64,000 bases of DNA from Virgibacillus senegalensis (GTDB lineage: Bacteria > Bacillota > Bacilli > Bacillales > Amphibacillaceae): positions 1,629,234-1,693,233 of the forward strand of contig NZ_LN611425.1 of NCBI RefSeq assembly GCF_000821245.2, in the 5' to 3' direction. The notes beneath the pieces were generated by a model. That model did not search any database. It was given only the letters and a program-made list of their open reading frames with translations, and had not been told where the DNA came from. A program made the position numbers and the translations under genes. This document shows positions 18,501 to 25,326 of the stretch, piece by piece; within the stretch, counting starts at the first letter, position 1, and every line of letters begins with the position of its first letter.

Positions 18501-19034
18501 CAACGCATCGACCAGCCTGTCATAAATATAACTCAGGTCTTCCAGCTTATTGCGTAACGCTGTTTCCCCGGGATATTTATGGGTGAAGCGGTCCATATTG
18601 ATGATTTGCTCGGCGAGGGCTTCCGGGGAAATCCGGTAACGTTTGAACTCGGTAATCATTTGTTCCAATTGTTCCATAAAGCCTTGCTTTTCGATTGCCT
18701 TTTGGAATACGTTCCAGTCCGATTTCCTTTCCTCGGTTATTTTTCGAAGCATCATTTGGACACCCGTAGAACTAATAAACTTTCTGGTACCTCCTCCGGT
18801 CTCCTGAAAAACCCGCCAGGCTAACCGGGAAAAGCTGAAAACCTGTCCACGGATACTGCCATCGATCGACTCTCTCTTCAGCAGGGCATACTCCTGTTGA
18901 AATGTCATCTGGTCCGGCACAATATATAAAAGCGGCGGCCCTTTTGGTTCCTCATTCAGTTTTTCTTCTATTTCCTGCAGGCACTGATTGCTTTTTCCAG
19001 AACCCGCTTTCCCTAATAAAAACCGGACACCCAT
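15543..19034 (-). CDS. addB: ATP-dependent nuclease subunit B (AddB)
   Basis: The 1163-residue partner of AddA, containing the second nuclease and the Chi-reading helicase-like domain. The Walker A loop GKAGSGKSNQC is at residue 8. The C-terminal nuclease shows GRIDRVDK and LLRIIDYKSSSKGL, and the four cysteines of the iron-sulfur staple are present: one in MYYRCSYQHFAKY near residue 800 and three in ACTYCPFKSVCQF near 1125. The start at 19034 follows a GGGAGAG ribosome site; a GTG two codons upstream is possible but less likely. First gene of a two-gene operon. Unlike B. subtilis, no sbcDC genes follow. Confidence 0.96.
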   Translation of the reverse strand: MGVRFLLGKAGSGKSNQCLQEIEEKLNEEPKGPPLLYIVPDQMTFQQEYALLKRESIDGSIRGQVFSFSRLAWRVFQETGGGTRKFISSTGVQMMLRKITEERKSDWNVFQKAIEKQGFMEQLEQMITEFKRYRISPEALAEQIINMDRFTHKYPGETALRNKLEDLSYIYDRLVDALKDQYIDSEDQLQLLAEKIEEASFLEGAEVYIDGFHHFTPQELQVVEALMKKTEQVTITLATEGPAGNEASELDLFCLPTETYHAVQAVAQENGVSIDETKRLNQKEGRFANRPYFSHLEKYFDQRPAPAYPGYVPIQVAQAVHPRAEVEGAAQEILRLVREEGYRYKDVAVLIRQTDVYHDLIDTVFEDYGIPVFIDEKRTMMNHPLLELIRSALDVVEGNWRYDAVFRLLKTGFIPVSDSEYPLTEDAIDELENYVLEYGIRGRDRWYGDQEWKFQRFRGFDQASQTDKERAIQTRINRYRHQVVRALQPFDEQIRKEATVMDRARIIFEWLEKLQVPRRLEAFRTELDEQGRNEQGREQEQVWDGVIQLLDEMVEIIGDERMSLQLFRTTLDSGLESLKFAHVPPSMDHVVTGTIDRSRISGIKCAFLLGVNEGVWPMKPAPDGMISEEERELLAEQGIRLADGSKRQLLDDWFYVYLAFTCAKDKLWISYPLSDEEGKSKVPSQLINRIEDLFPSCCDQLLLQDPEELMEADRFISTPIKTRSALTAQLARNLRGYPIHDIWWNVLNWYIEHEPKDGTAYTILQSLFYKNTPANIKEETAKQLYPREVKASVSRLEMYYRCSYQHFAKYSLGLEERRTYKLDAPDIGQLFHEALKQITEWIQQEGRDFSDIQREETSHYASRAVKSLAPVLQHQILHSSNRYQYIQQKLQEIIARAAFVLSEQARQSQFSPVGLELGFGPNQELPPITIDLPNGFELMLRGRIDRVDKALGQDNLLLRIIDYKSSSKGLNLVEVYYGLALQMLSYLDVILSHSEQWLGEKASPAGVLYFHVHNPMISGNKQLDDLDIEQEIFKKFKMQGLLLEDEHIVKMMDTGLDSGMSRIVPAGLKKSGGFRKGSYTAGQEAFDQLRHYIRELMVQAGTDITNGGVHLNPYQQKQQVACTYCPFKSVCQFDPTLHENNYRRLKDMKDEEVLDLIARKEED

Positions 19035-19110
19035 CGTCACTCTCTCCCTTTATCACAAAATTTCCCCTGCAACATATAGTACACTAGTCTAATGAAAAGG
19101 AGGCGGCAGA

Positions 19111-20241
19111 ATGGCCAAGCAAAACATCAGCGCGGCCGCCCTGATTTATTGTGCTGTTTTTGTCGCAAGCAGCTTATATGTAATGATTCCTTTGCATACG
19201 CTGCTGTCGGAAACCTACCATGTATCGATCGGCAACGCCTCTCTAACCAGCTCTTTCTTTATCCTGGCCTACGCCATCGGACTTTTATTTTTTGGTTTTT
19301 TAGCCGATCAACTTCCTTTAAGCCGGATCATGTTGACCGGTATGGCTCTATTAACAATCGTAACCGTGGTTCTTGCGCTGATTGATTCCATCAAGTCTAT
19401 TTTGTTTTTGCGTGTGATACAGGGGCTGCTTGCTGCCAGTTTCGCACCATTGGCGTTCGGATATTGTTTTCGCAGCTTCGGGCCTCGTCTGCAAGGATTG
19501 GCCATCGCTCTCATCAATACCGGATTCCTTTTTGCCGGTGTTTTCGGTCAAATAATATCCGCGGCATTCGCGAATGCTTTCTCTATTTCCAGTGTGTTCA
19601 TCTCATTCAGTGTGTTTTATTTTTCCTGTTTTATATTTTTATTGTTTACCTTACAGCCGTCAGCAAAAGCAAACGGTATTGCATTAAAAAAACTCACTGG
19701 TTCTATTTTATCATGTCTGCGCAACCGAATCGTACGCAGCCTTTACCTAATTGCCTTTTTCCTTCTATTTCCGATCATGCTGTTCTATGGAGCCTTTGAA
19801 ATCTATCTTTATACCAGCTGGCCCGAATTTCCGATTCCGCTGCAGCTGTTTCGTGCCATCAGCTTGATTGGGATCATCCCTTCCTTTTTCACAAGCGTGG
19901 TGTTGGAAAAATTCGGAGCAAAACGTGTATTACGGTTGCATTTGGCAGTAATGGCAGCTGGGTTTCTTCCAGCAGCCATTCATTTGAATGTGGCGACCAT
20001 TGCTATGGCTTCTTTTTTTCTCATCGTCTCGACATCGTTGACCATTCCGATGGTCGTTCTCCTGGTGGGAAGACATGCGTCCGCCGGAACAAGCGCTATT
20101 GCAATTTATTCGTTTACGCTTCTTTCAGGTGCCACAACCGGATCGGCTTTAGCCCCATCCGTCGAGTTCTCGTTCGTATTGATGTTAATCCCGCTGCTCT
20201 TCGTCGCACTTACACTGTTCGCAAGGGTGCTGCCTGATTAA
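19111..20241 (+). CDS. Major facilitator superfamily transporter
   Basis: A 376-residue membrane protein with eleven to twelve predicted helices. The N-terminal half has the MFS loop 2-3 signature in the form FGFLADQLPLSRIMLTG and RVIQGLLAASFAP in helix 4, resembling the drug-efflux branch of the family. No substrate can be assigned. The ATG has an AAAAGGAGGCGG ribosome site. It is divergent from addB across only 76 bases, so the two promoters must be close or overlapping. It is not clearly linked to any pathway in the neighbourhood. Confidence 0.82.
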   Translation: MAKQNISAAALIYCAVFVASSLYVMIPLHTLLSETYHVSIGNASLTSSFFILAYAIGLLFFGFLADQLPLSRIMLTGMALLTIVTVVLALIDSIKSILFLRVIQGLLAASFAPLAFGYCFRSFGPRLQGLAIALINTGFLFAGVFGQIISAAFANAFSISSVFISFSVFYFSCFIFLLFTLQPSAKANGIALKKLTGSILSCLRNRIVRSLYLIAFFLLFPIMLFYGAFEIYLYTSWPEFPIPLQLFRAISLIGIIPSFFTSVVLEKFGAKRVLRLHLAVMAAGFLPAAIHLNVATIAMASFFLIVSTSLTIPMVVLLVGRHASAGTSAIAIYSFTLLSGATTGSALAPSVEFSFVLMLIPLLFVALTLFARVLPD

Positions 20242-20268
20242 ATGCAGCTCCCTTCCTAATTATACAAT

Positions 20269-20287
20269 TATTATAGAACATGTGTTC
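20269..20287 (+). promoter_or_regulatory. LexA (SOS) box downstream of a candidate -10, upstream of the ZIP-like gene
   Basis: GAACATGTGTTC at 20276-20287 matches the Bacillus LexA core GAACnnnnGTTC (consensus CGAACATATGTTCG). A TATTAT at 20269-20274 lies one base before it, the same layout as the boxes at 23195 and 24256. The start codon of the next gene is about 110 bases downstream, and no good -35 was found, so this is the weakest of the three. Confidence 0.5.
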
Positions 20288-20394
20288 TCTTCTTTCAATC
20301 CTATTGCCTGACAGCCAGACAAGCCTTGCTAACTGAATAGTTCCCTCTCAATCAGGGTATAACGAAGGGAGTCTGGAAAGGAGGCAGTTTTTAC

Positions 20395-21117
20395 ATGTTT
20401 TGGCTAAGTTTTTTGTTTGCTGTGTGCTTTGTTCTGATCCACCTGTTCTCTAAAAAATTGCTATTTTTAAATAATGTGCCGAGGAGCCGGTTTCTGTCTA
20501 TTGCAGGCGGCATTGCTGTTGCATATGTATTCATTCATTTATTGCCTGATTTAAATGAACACCAGGAGGCGGTCGAAGAAGCATTGTCCAAGGAGAGTCT
20601 CTCTTTTCTTGAATCTCATATTTACCTGATTGCCTTGGCGGGACTGACACTGTTTTATGGTCTGGAACGAATGGTGAAAGTGTCAAAACGGAAAAACAAT
20701 ACAAGGAAGGCCACTGCGGGGATATTTTGGATTCATATCGGTTCCTTCTTTTTTTATAATGCGATTATTGGCTATCTATTGATTACAGAGGAGTTTGCCA
20801 ATGTTACGGGAATGATTTTTTACTTTTTGGCGCTGGCCGTCCATTTTATCATTAACGATTTCAGTCTTCGTGAACGGCACGAAACGATTTATGACAAATA
20901 CGGCCGTTGGCTGTTGAGCGTGGCGGTTCTTATCGGCTGGGCCATAGGAAGTTTATATGAAGTCAAGCCGTTCATCGTTTCCTTTTTAACGGCTTTTCTT
21001 GCTGGCGGAGTGATTTTGAATATCTTGAAGGAAGAACTTCCGGAAGAAAGGCAAAGCAGCTTTGGCGCTTTTCTGGTCGGCGTTGCCGGCTACACGCTGC
21101 TGCTGCTAATCATTTGA
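20395..21117 (+). CDS. Polytopic membrane protein, weakly ZIP-transporter-like
   Basis: A 240-residue protein with seven or so predicted membrane helices. IAGGIAVAYVFIHLLPDLNE in helix 2 resembles the metal-binding helix of ZIP family transporters (pattern HLLPD), and the later AVHFIINDF and NILKEELPEER segments add conserved-looking polar residues in or near the membrane. I do not recognise an exact family. The start at 20395 has an AAAGGAGGCAG ribosome site. It is preceded by a LexA box (20276) and followed by its own terminator, so it may belong to the damage response. A role in divalent metal transport would be inference only. Confidence 0.6.
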   Translation: MFWLSFLFAVCFVLIHLFSKKLLFLNNVPRSRFLSIAGGIAVAYVFIHLLPDLNEHQEAVEEALSKESLSFLESHIYLIALAGLTLFYGLERMVKVSKRKNNTRKATAGIFWIHIGSFFFYNAIIGYLLITEEFANVTGMIFYFLALAVHFIINDFSLRERHETIYDKYGRWLLSVAVLIGWAIGSLYEVKPFIVSFLTAFLAGGVILNILKEELPEERQSSFGAFLVGVAGYTLLLLII

Positions 21118-21125
21118 TCTCATAC

Positions 21126-21170
21126 AAACAGGGACAAATCCTCTGCTGAAAGGACTGTCCCTGTTTTTTG
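21126..21170 (+). terminator. Terminator of the ZIP-like gene
   Basis: AACAGGGACA and TGTCCCTGTT form the stem, followed by six T. Confidence 0.75.
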
Positions 21171-21279
21171 TTACTTTTTATCGATTTATACGATGGCCTG
21201 CATTTTCATATCCTCTGATGAGAAGAACCAAGCAGTCGTTTCCAATCTAATCAGAGGCAAAGGAAGCGAGAAGTTCTTT

Positions 21280-21822
21280 TTAAAAGCTTACACCTAATTG
21301 GGAAAGCGGCCAGTATCGCACATCAACTTTCCCGACGACTTCTTCTTGGGAAACAAATCCGAAATACCTGCTGTCCAGGCTTTCGCGTCGGTTATCTCCC
21401 ATGACAAACAGTTTCCCCTCCGGCACTACCGTCCGGCCGGTTACTTCATTCAATGAAAAGTCTTCTGTCAATGGTTTCCCGTCATCCGTTTTAAACGGCT
21501 CTAAATACTCTTCCTCAACCGGCTCTCCATTCAGATATAGACGATCGTTCTTATATTCAATCGTGTCTCCCGGAGTGCCGATAACACGTTTCACGTAATC
21601 TTCTTTCTCATTCGCATGGAACACGATGACATCGAATCGATTGATACCATGCAAGTCATAGGCCATTTTGTTCACCATGATCAGATTTTCATCAAATAAC
21701 GTGGGCTCCATCGATTTTCCATCCACAACATAACTAGCAAATAAATACGAACGGAAAAGTACTGCCAGGATTCCTGCAATCACTACCGTCCGTAATACTT
21801 TCCAATAATTTATTTTTTTCAT
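21280..21822 (-). CDS. lepB: Type I signal peptidase
   Basis: A 180-residue single-span signal peptidase that removes signal peptides from secreted proteins on the outer face of the membrane. One helix covers residues about 10-29. The catalytic Ser lies at residue 38 in VDGKSMEPTL and the general-base Lys at 79 in EDYVKRVIGTPGD; box E is present as FVMGDNRRESLDSR. Size and architecture are those of B. subtilis SipS/SipT/SipV. Its place beside yhjE matches sipV specifically. The ATG at 21822 has a CCTGGAGGAA ribosome site. Catalytic dyad intact; which Sip paralog it is rests on context. Confidence 0.93.
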   Translation of the reverse strand: MKKINYWKVLRTVVIAGILAVLFRSYLFASYVVDGKSMEPTLFDENLIMVNKMAYDLHGINRFDVIVFHANEKEDYVKRVIGTPGDTIEYKNDRLYLNGEPVEEEYLEPFKTDDGKPLTEDFSLNEVTGRTVVPEGKLFVMGDNRRESLDSRYFGFVSQEEVVGKVDVRYWPLSQLGVSF

Positions 21823-21894
21823 TGACTTTTCCTCCAGGTGCTGTTCTATCCATATTTTACCCTTCAGAAAAAATATTAATCCCCTATTTGGAGG

Positions 21895-22530
21895 CTACCC
21901 CCGTTCTCGGGTCTTTCTATGCAGACGCTGCTCCATGAATTTGCCGAATATCCAAAACAACAGGATACAAATTCCAACCACGATTGTCTTTATCGGATTT
22001 TGAGCGAAAGAAACGATACTGTCTCCCACATAGGCAATTGTAAATATCATCACTGTCTTCCCGAGCAGCACAGCAAGGACAAATTGCTGCAAGCTTATTT
22101 TGGACAGCCCTGCGACAATATTGATGACAGAAGACGGAGAAAACGGAAAGCACATCAGCAAAAACAATGGGCCGAACCCGTGCCGCTCCAGCCATCCCGT
22201 TACCCTTTCAACTTGCTTGTTTTTACGCAGCCAAATAAATAAGCGCTTATTCCCAAGCTTGCGGACTAGCATAAATACACATATTGCCCCCGCGCTGGCA
22301 CCAATCCACGAAAACAAAAAGCCTTCGAGCAACCCGTATGCCGCAGCATTGGCAAGCACGAAGACAACCAACGGCAAAAACGGCAAAAATGCCTCAATGA
22401 AAGGCAGTAAAATGCCAGGAAGCGGTCCGAGGGCCTCATAGCTTTTCAATAGCTGCAGCAGTAAGTCATCGAATCTATTACTTTCTATCAGTTCTCTTAA
22501 TTCATTGAGATCTATGTTAAATATGTACAA
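21895..22530 (-). CDS. yhjE: TVP38/TMEM64 family membrane protein YhjE
   Basis: A 211-residue membrane protein of the VTT/SNARE-associated (DedA-like) superfamily. The N-terminus is soluble (IDLNELRELIESNRFDDLL), then come about five hydrophobic segments with the family pattern FIEAFLPFLPL and GFGPLFLLMCFPFSPSSVIN. The best start is a TTG at 22530 preceded by CGAGGAGAATGG; a GTG eight codons upstream has no ribosome site. Members are thought to act as lipid scramblases or in phospholipid recycling, but the exact role of YhjE is not known. Transcribed upstream of the signal peptidase gene, as yhjE-sipV in B. subtilis. Confidence 0.85.
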   Translation of the reverse strand: MYIFNIDLNELRELIESNRFDDLLLQLLKSYEALGPLPGILLPFIEAFLPFLPLVVFVLANAAAYGLLEGFLFSWIGASAGAICVFMLVRKLGNKRLFIWLRKNKQVERVTGWLERHGFGPLFLLMCFPFSPSSVINIVAGLSKISLQQFVLAVLLGKTVMIFTIAYVGDSIVSFAQNPIKTIVVGICILLFWIFGKFMEQRLHRKTRERG

Positions 22531-22733
22531 GTCCCATTCTCCTCGCACCCACACTTGCAGTATATCTACTGCTTATTAACCAGTTTCCCTATTTTAATTG
22601 TAATGTAAACAAGGAAAATTGCCCAGTGCGCTGTCTTTTTTTCTCCTCCGTTGTTCTGTTGTTCACTTTCTTGTTGTTTTTCTTATAAAATAATCAGATA
22701 ATAGAAACAGACATTTTACCTGGAGGAAAAACA

Positions 22734-22994
22734 ATGTATGTCTTTTTAATAATTTCAGCCTTTATCGTATGTATTGTTGCCTTGATTATAACATTGCTAT
22801 TAGGAAAATCGGAATCAGACAAAGCCAAGGCCTACGAAAAAGCCGAAAATCGGCATGAGCAAGAGCTCCATCGTTCCATTGACTATGAAAAAAGCTCGAT
22901 GAAGGAAAATGTGCCTTTGCTGATTGTTATTTATGGAGCAACCTTTCTCATCGCTATTGCCTTGTTTCTAATATTTATCTATTTTCCGTTTTAA
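22734..22994 (+). CDS. Small two-helix membrane protein of unknown function
   Basis: The 86-residue product has an N-terminal helix (VFLIISAFIVCIVALIITLL), a charged central part rich in Lys, Glu and Arg, and a second helix near the C-terminus (IYGATFLIAIALFLIFIYF). The ribosome site CTGGAGGAA lies seven bases before the ATG, and a terminator follows, so the gene is very likely real. I do not recognise a family. It is divergent from yhjE. Confidence 0.65.
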   Translation: MYVFLIISAFIVCIVALIITLLLGKSESDKAKAYEKAENRHEQELHRSIDYEKSSMKENVPLLIVIYGATFLIAIALFLIFIYFPF

Positions 22995-22998
22995 TCAA

Positions 22999-23056
22999 AT
23001 CCAAAAACCGGACGATGATTCGAAATCCTAACCTTCGAACTCGTTCGGTTTTTTTG
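22999..23056 (+). terminator. Terminator of the small membrane protein gene
   Basis: AAACCG with CGGTTT plus an inner TTCGAA/TTCGAA pairing form the hairpin, followed by seven T. Confidence 0.65.
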
Positions 23057-23163
23057 ATCTTCACCTTTTGAATGAGCCGTTCATGATGGAATCTAAGCAG
23101 CATGAATGAATGAACTGTTGTCATTGGCAAGAGACTAGGTATTAATTACCAGACTTTATTTGG

Positions 23164-23192
23164 TTGTAAAATTTCCGCGTTTTGCATATAAT
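23164..23192 (+). promoter_or_regulatory. SigA promoter of the WYL-like/YolD operon
   Basis: TTGTAA (23164-23169) and a perfect TATAAT (23187-23192) are separated by 17 bases. The LexA box at 23195 begins two bases after the -10. Confidence 0.75.
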
Positions 23193-23194
23193 AA

Positions 23195-23206
23195 GAACAA
23201 ACGTTC
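23195..23206 (+). promoter_or_regulatory. LexA (SOS) box of the WYL-like/YolD operon
   Basis: GAACAAACGTTC matches the LexA core GAACnnnnGTTC exactly. It covers the expected transcription start, so bound LexA would block initiation, as at other Bacillus SOS promoters. Confidence 0.78.
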
Positions 23207-23226
23207 CCTTTCGAGGAGTGAAACCA

Positions 23227-23448
23227 ATGGAAACAACCCTTCAACGAGCAATGGAGAACAAAAAAATGGTGGAAATGATTTATATGGCAAAAAACGGACG
23301 GCTATCACAGCGCATAGTCCGAATTCTTCAGATCAAGGAAGAACAAATCGTTGCTTATTGCTATTCCCGCAGGCAAGTCAGGACTTTTCGCCTGGAAAAT
23401 ATTTTAGCCATTCACCCGGTTAAAAAATTTCAACGCAAGGGGGCTTAA
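23227..23448 (+). CDS. Small WYL-like protein in a LexA-controlled operon
   Basis: A 73-residue protein starting at an ATG behind GAGGAGTG. IVRILQIKEEQIVAYCY, followed by RRQVRTFRLENILAI, matches the core of WYL domains (beta strand, aromatic-Cys-Tyr, Arg-x-Phe-Arg) but nothing else of the regulators that usually carry it is present. Stand-alone WYL-like proteins of this size are often found beside YolD genes in Bacillaceae, and the yolD gene follows here after two bases. WYL domains sense ligands, often nucleic acid or nucleotide related. The role here is not known. Confidence 0.65.
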   Translation: METTLQRAMENKKMVEMIYMAKNGRLSQRIVRILQIKEEQIVAYCYSRRQVRTFRLENILAIHPVKKFQRKGA

Positions 23449-23450
23449 CC

Positions 23451-23783
23451 GTGCATGACAAACATCAAGATCGGGGAACCATCAAATGGACTTCCCTCAT
23501 GCTGCCCGAGCATGTGGAAATGCTCAACCAGTGGTATGAAGCAGAAAAAGATGTAGAAAAGCCGCTTCTCAGTAGTGACAAATTAGAGGAAATGCAGCGG
23601 ACGATCACGCAAGCAATTGAATACAAACAAAAGGTCTCGCTCTTCTTCTATGAAGCACAACGGATAGAGAGGATGGAAGGTTTCATAAAAGGAGCAGGAA
23701 TGGGAAAACTTGAGGTTGAAAACCGTGATGGGATTGAATTTCTTCCTTTTGAAGCCATCACCGATGTGGAATTGATCGAATGA
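23451..23783 (+). CDS. YolD-like protein
   Basis: The 110-residue product matches the YolD family: RDRGTIKWTSLMLPEHVEML in family form (here DRGTIKWTSLMLPEH), followed by LSSDKLEEMQ and a C-terminal beta-rich half ending in FLPFEAITDVELIE. It starts with GTG or ATG type codon two bases after the previous stop and shares its LexA-controlled promoter. In B. subtilis YolD and YqjX are encoded just upstream of or next to Y-family DNA polymerases (UvrX, YqjW) and are SOS induced. No polymerase gene is nearby here, so this copy is orphaned or works with a distant partner. Confidence 0.82.
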   Translation: MHDKHQDRGTIKWTSLMLPEHVEMLNQWYEAEKDVEKPLLSSDKLEEMQRTITQAIEYKQKVSLFFYEAQRIERMEGFIKGAGMGKLEVENRDGIEFLPFEAITDVELIE

Positions 23784-23825
23784 ACCCAGTCGGAGGAAAG
23801 AAGCAAATCAGGAGCATTTCGTCTA

Positions 23826-24092
23826 TCAGGATCCCTCCTGATCACTCTCCTCTTCCTCCGGATCAAGCTGCACATCATCCAGGTCGAGCCAGGACAACAT
23901 TTCTCTTACCACTGTATTTATTTTTTCGTCTACCATTTTATCTCCATACTTCTTTTTGGCTCGTGCAATATTATCGAGGACATCCTGCCCAAAATCGATG
24001 ATCGGTGCATCACTTTCCAGGTTGTTGAATAGGTCGAGAATTTCATCAAGCGCTTTGTCAAAACGCTTGCTTTCCAATTCGGTTGCTTTCAT
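23826..24092 (-). CDS. mstX: Mistic-like membrane-associated protein
   Basis: The 88-residue product resembles B. subtilis Mistic (MstX), in particular its shorter homologs. The central stretch, LESDAPIIDFGQDVLDNIAR then AKKKYGDKMVDEKINTVVRE, can be laid over the Mistic segment with helices 3 and 4 residue by residue in pattern. Like Mistic it is acidic, lacks a signal sequence and has only moderately hydrophobic helices; the C-terminus is DPEEEESD. In B. subtilis mstX precedes the potassium channel gene yugO. No channel gene is here, and the gene is opposed to the two flanking SOS genes. The start at 24092 follows GGGTGATG; longer starts to 24143 lack a ribosome site. Assignment from recalled sequence, so moderate. 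Confidence 0.6.
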   Translation of the reverse strand: MKATELESKRFDKALDEILDLFNNLESDAPIIDFGQDVLDNIARAKKKYGDKMVDEKINTVVREMLSWLDLDDVQLDPEEEESDQEGS

Positions 24093-24248
24093 TTTCATCA
24101 CCCAGTCATAGGGTATCCGAAATACCGGAAAATAACAGCCCATGCCTACAAACGTTCACCTGTGGATTTTTTCCGGCCTTTCACCGCCTCATTTTTGCTA
24201 CCAGTATTTACTTTCACAAGTTCGGTTTTAGAATCGATCGGTTTAGGG

Positions 24249-24267
24249 TATAATAGAACATACGTTC
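24249..24267 (+). promoter_or_regulatory. -10 element and LexA (SOS) box before the gene at 24284
   Basis: TATAAT at 24249-24254 is followed after one base by GAACATACGTTC (24256-24267), an exact match to the core GAACnnnnGTTC, with a further G (CG half of the consensus) on the right. The -35 is poor. The start codon is only 16 bases downstream of the box. Confidence 0.75.
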
Positions 24268-24283
24268 GTAAGGAGGAGTAATT

Positions 24284-24673
24284 GTGCGTTATCTCAGCGA
24301 AGAACAACTTTCTGTTGCTTCCCGTTTTCTATTTCTTTCAATGGCCATTGTAGTCATTCAAAAAGACCTGCAAAACATTCAAACAGGCAGCTTCAAAATC
24401 AAAGAACCCTTCACCGACCTGCTCGAAAAAATGGAGCAGGAAGCTGTAGCAGAACGCAGACAGCTTCGAAGCCGTATGGCGAAGGAAAAGCTACAGGTCG
24501 TTTCTTTAAACAAAAACGATTCCTTTTCCTCCTTTTTATTTATCTGCCAAGGGCGAGAAGAGAAAAGAAACTATTTTAATCCAGCCATTCGAAAAAAGGT
24601 GGAAAACATTCTGCGGGAGCTTATACAAAAGGCTCAGCAACAATATCAGCACTATTCTTCCACAAATACTTAA
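24284..24673 (+). CDS. SOS-controlled protein of unknown function, in the position of yhjD
   Basis: The 129-residue product starts at a GTG behind AAGGAGGA. It is mostly helical and basic, with no membrane segment: LSVASRFLFLSMAIVVIQKD near the N-terminus, a Lys/Glu/Arg-rich middle (EAVAERRQLRSRMAKEKLQ) and SFLFICQGREEKRNYF before a final helix. I do not recognise a domain. It lies between comK and yhjE, the position of B. subtilis yhjD, and has a LexA box at its promoter. Its last 53 bases overlap the 3' end of comK on the opposite strand and no terminator separates them. Confidence 0.65.
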   Translation: MRYLSEEQLSVASRFLFLSMAIVVIQKDLQNIQTGSFKIKEPFTDLLEKMEQEAVAERRQLRSRMAKEKLQVVSLNKNDSFSSFLFICQGREEKRNYFNPAIRKKVENILRELIQKAQQQYQHYSSTNT

Positions 24674-25130
24674 TCCGGTGATCCAGTAAGTAGCGAAATT
24701 GTGCAGTCCGTTGGATTTGATTCAATATAATACCGTGGGAAACTTGGAGTGTAATGGAAGCGCCATTCTTGAAGGCAATTTCAGTGGAATGATTGGCAGC
24801 CTTGCTGATTCTGTCGACATGTGAGTGGGCAATCCATGAGCAATGAGGGCTATTTGGGGAAGCTGTGGGGAAAAAATACATACCGCTCGAAGGGTCAATG
24901 GAAACAGGAACTTTGTGTGTAATATTGCAGATATCCTTGGTCCCTTCCTGCCTGCCTCGCAGGCTGCTCCCAAAGAACTTACAGGCAAGATCGATGATTT
25001 TGCTTGCCGGCTGTTTCACATGGATAATTTCCTCTTCTTCTAAAACTCTCGAAGAAAACCTGTTGCCTGTGTCCCCTCCAATGACAGCTAGTGTAAGTGG
25101 GGTAACTTCATAATCCGTTTGATATATCAT
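24621..25130 (-). CDS. comK: Competence transcription factor ComK, short C-terminus
   Basis: ComK is the master activator of DNA-uptake genes. The 169-residue product contains the family core: KIIDLACKFFGSSLRGRQEG, THKVPVSIDPSSGMYFFPT, CSWIAHSHV and FKNGASITLQVSHGIILNQ. It ends at HRIKYLWKNSADIVAEPFV, about 20 residues shorter than B. subtilis ComK (192), and lacks the FMLYPK tail that MecA binds for ClpCP degradation. The start at 25130 follows AAGGGATGG; an ATG three codons upstream overlaps it. A near-perfect inverted repeat at 25218-25237, upstream of the gene, may be an AT-box type site for ComK. The 3' end overlaps the convergent SOS gene by 53 bases. Confidence 0.9.
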   Translation of the reverse strand: MIYQTDYEVTPLTLAVIGGDTGNRFSSRVLEEEEIIHVKQPASKIIDLACKFFGSSLRGRQEGTKDICNITHKVPVSIDPSSGMYFFPTASPNSPHCSWIAHSHVDRISKAANHSTEIAFKNGASITLQVSHGIILNQIQRTAQFRYLLDHRIKYLWKNSADIVAEPFV

Positions 25131-25217
25131 AGAGTCCATCCCTTCATTGAATAGTTAGGCAGGTGAAAGGCCTACTCCTAATTTACCAGAAAATTGCATA
25201 AATTGGTAGAAATAATT

Positions 25218-25237
25218 GAATTTTTTGTAAAAAATTC
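25218..25237. promoter_or_regulatory. AT-rich inverted repeat upstream of comK
   Basis: GAATTTTTTG and TAAAAAATTC form a 20-base near-perfect palindrome (9 of 10 positions) about 90 bases upstream of comK. ComK boxes are AAAA-N5-TTTT, and AAAA-TTCAA-TTAT on the minus strand here is one mismatch away. Candidate operator only. Confidence 0.3.
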
Positions 25238-25242
25238 CTGCT

Positions 25243-25310
25243 ATTTGTCATGCATGTCATCTGTAAATTAAAGCGTTTCCAATCAAGCCGTCAGGTTTGC
25301 TATACTCTAC
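25243..25310 (+). promoter_or_regulatory. Promoter module copy 1 with cre-like site
   Basis: This module has an extended -10 (TTTGCTATACT, -10 hexamer 25301-25306) and a cre-like element TTAAAGCGTTTCCA, one mismatch from the CcpA consensus, about 26 bases upstream. It is a diverged copy of 25532-25599, with identical internal spacing. It reads toward a terminator only about 25 bases after the -10. Confidence 0.55.
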
Positions 25311-25326
25311 CTAGAAGCAAGAAGTA

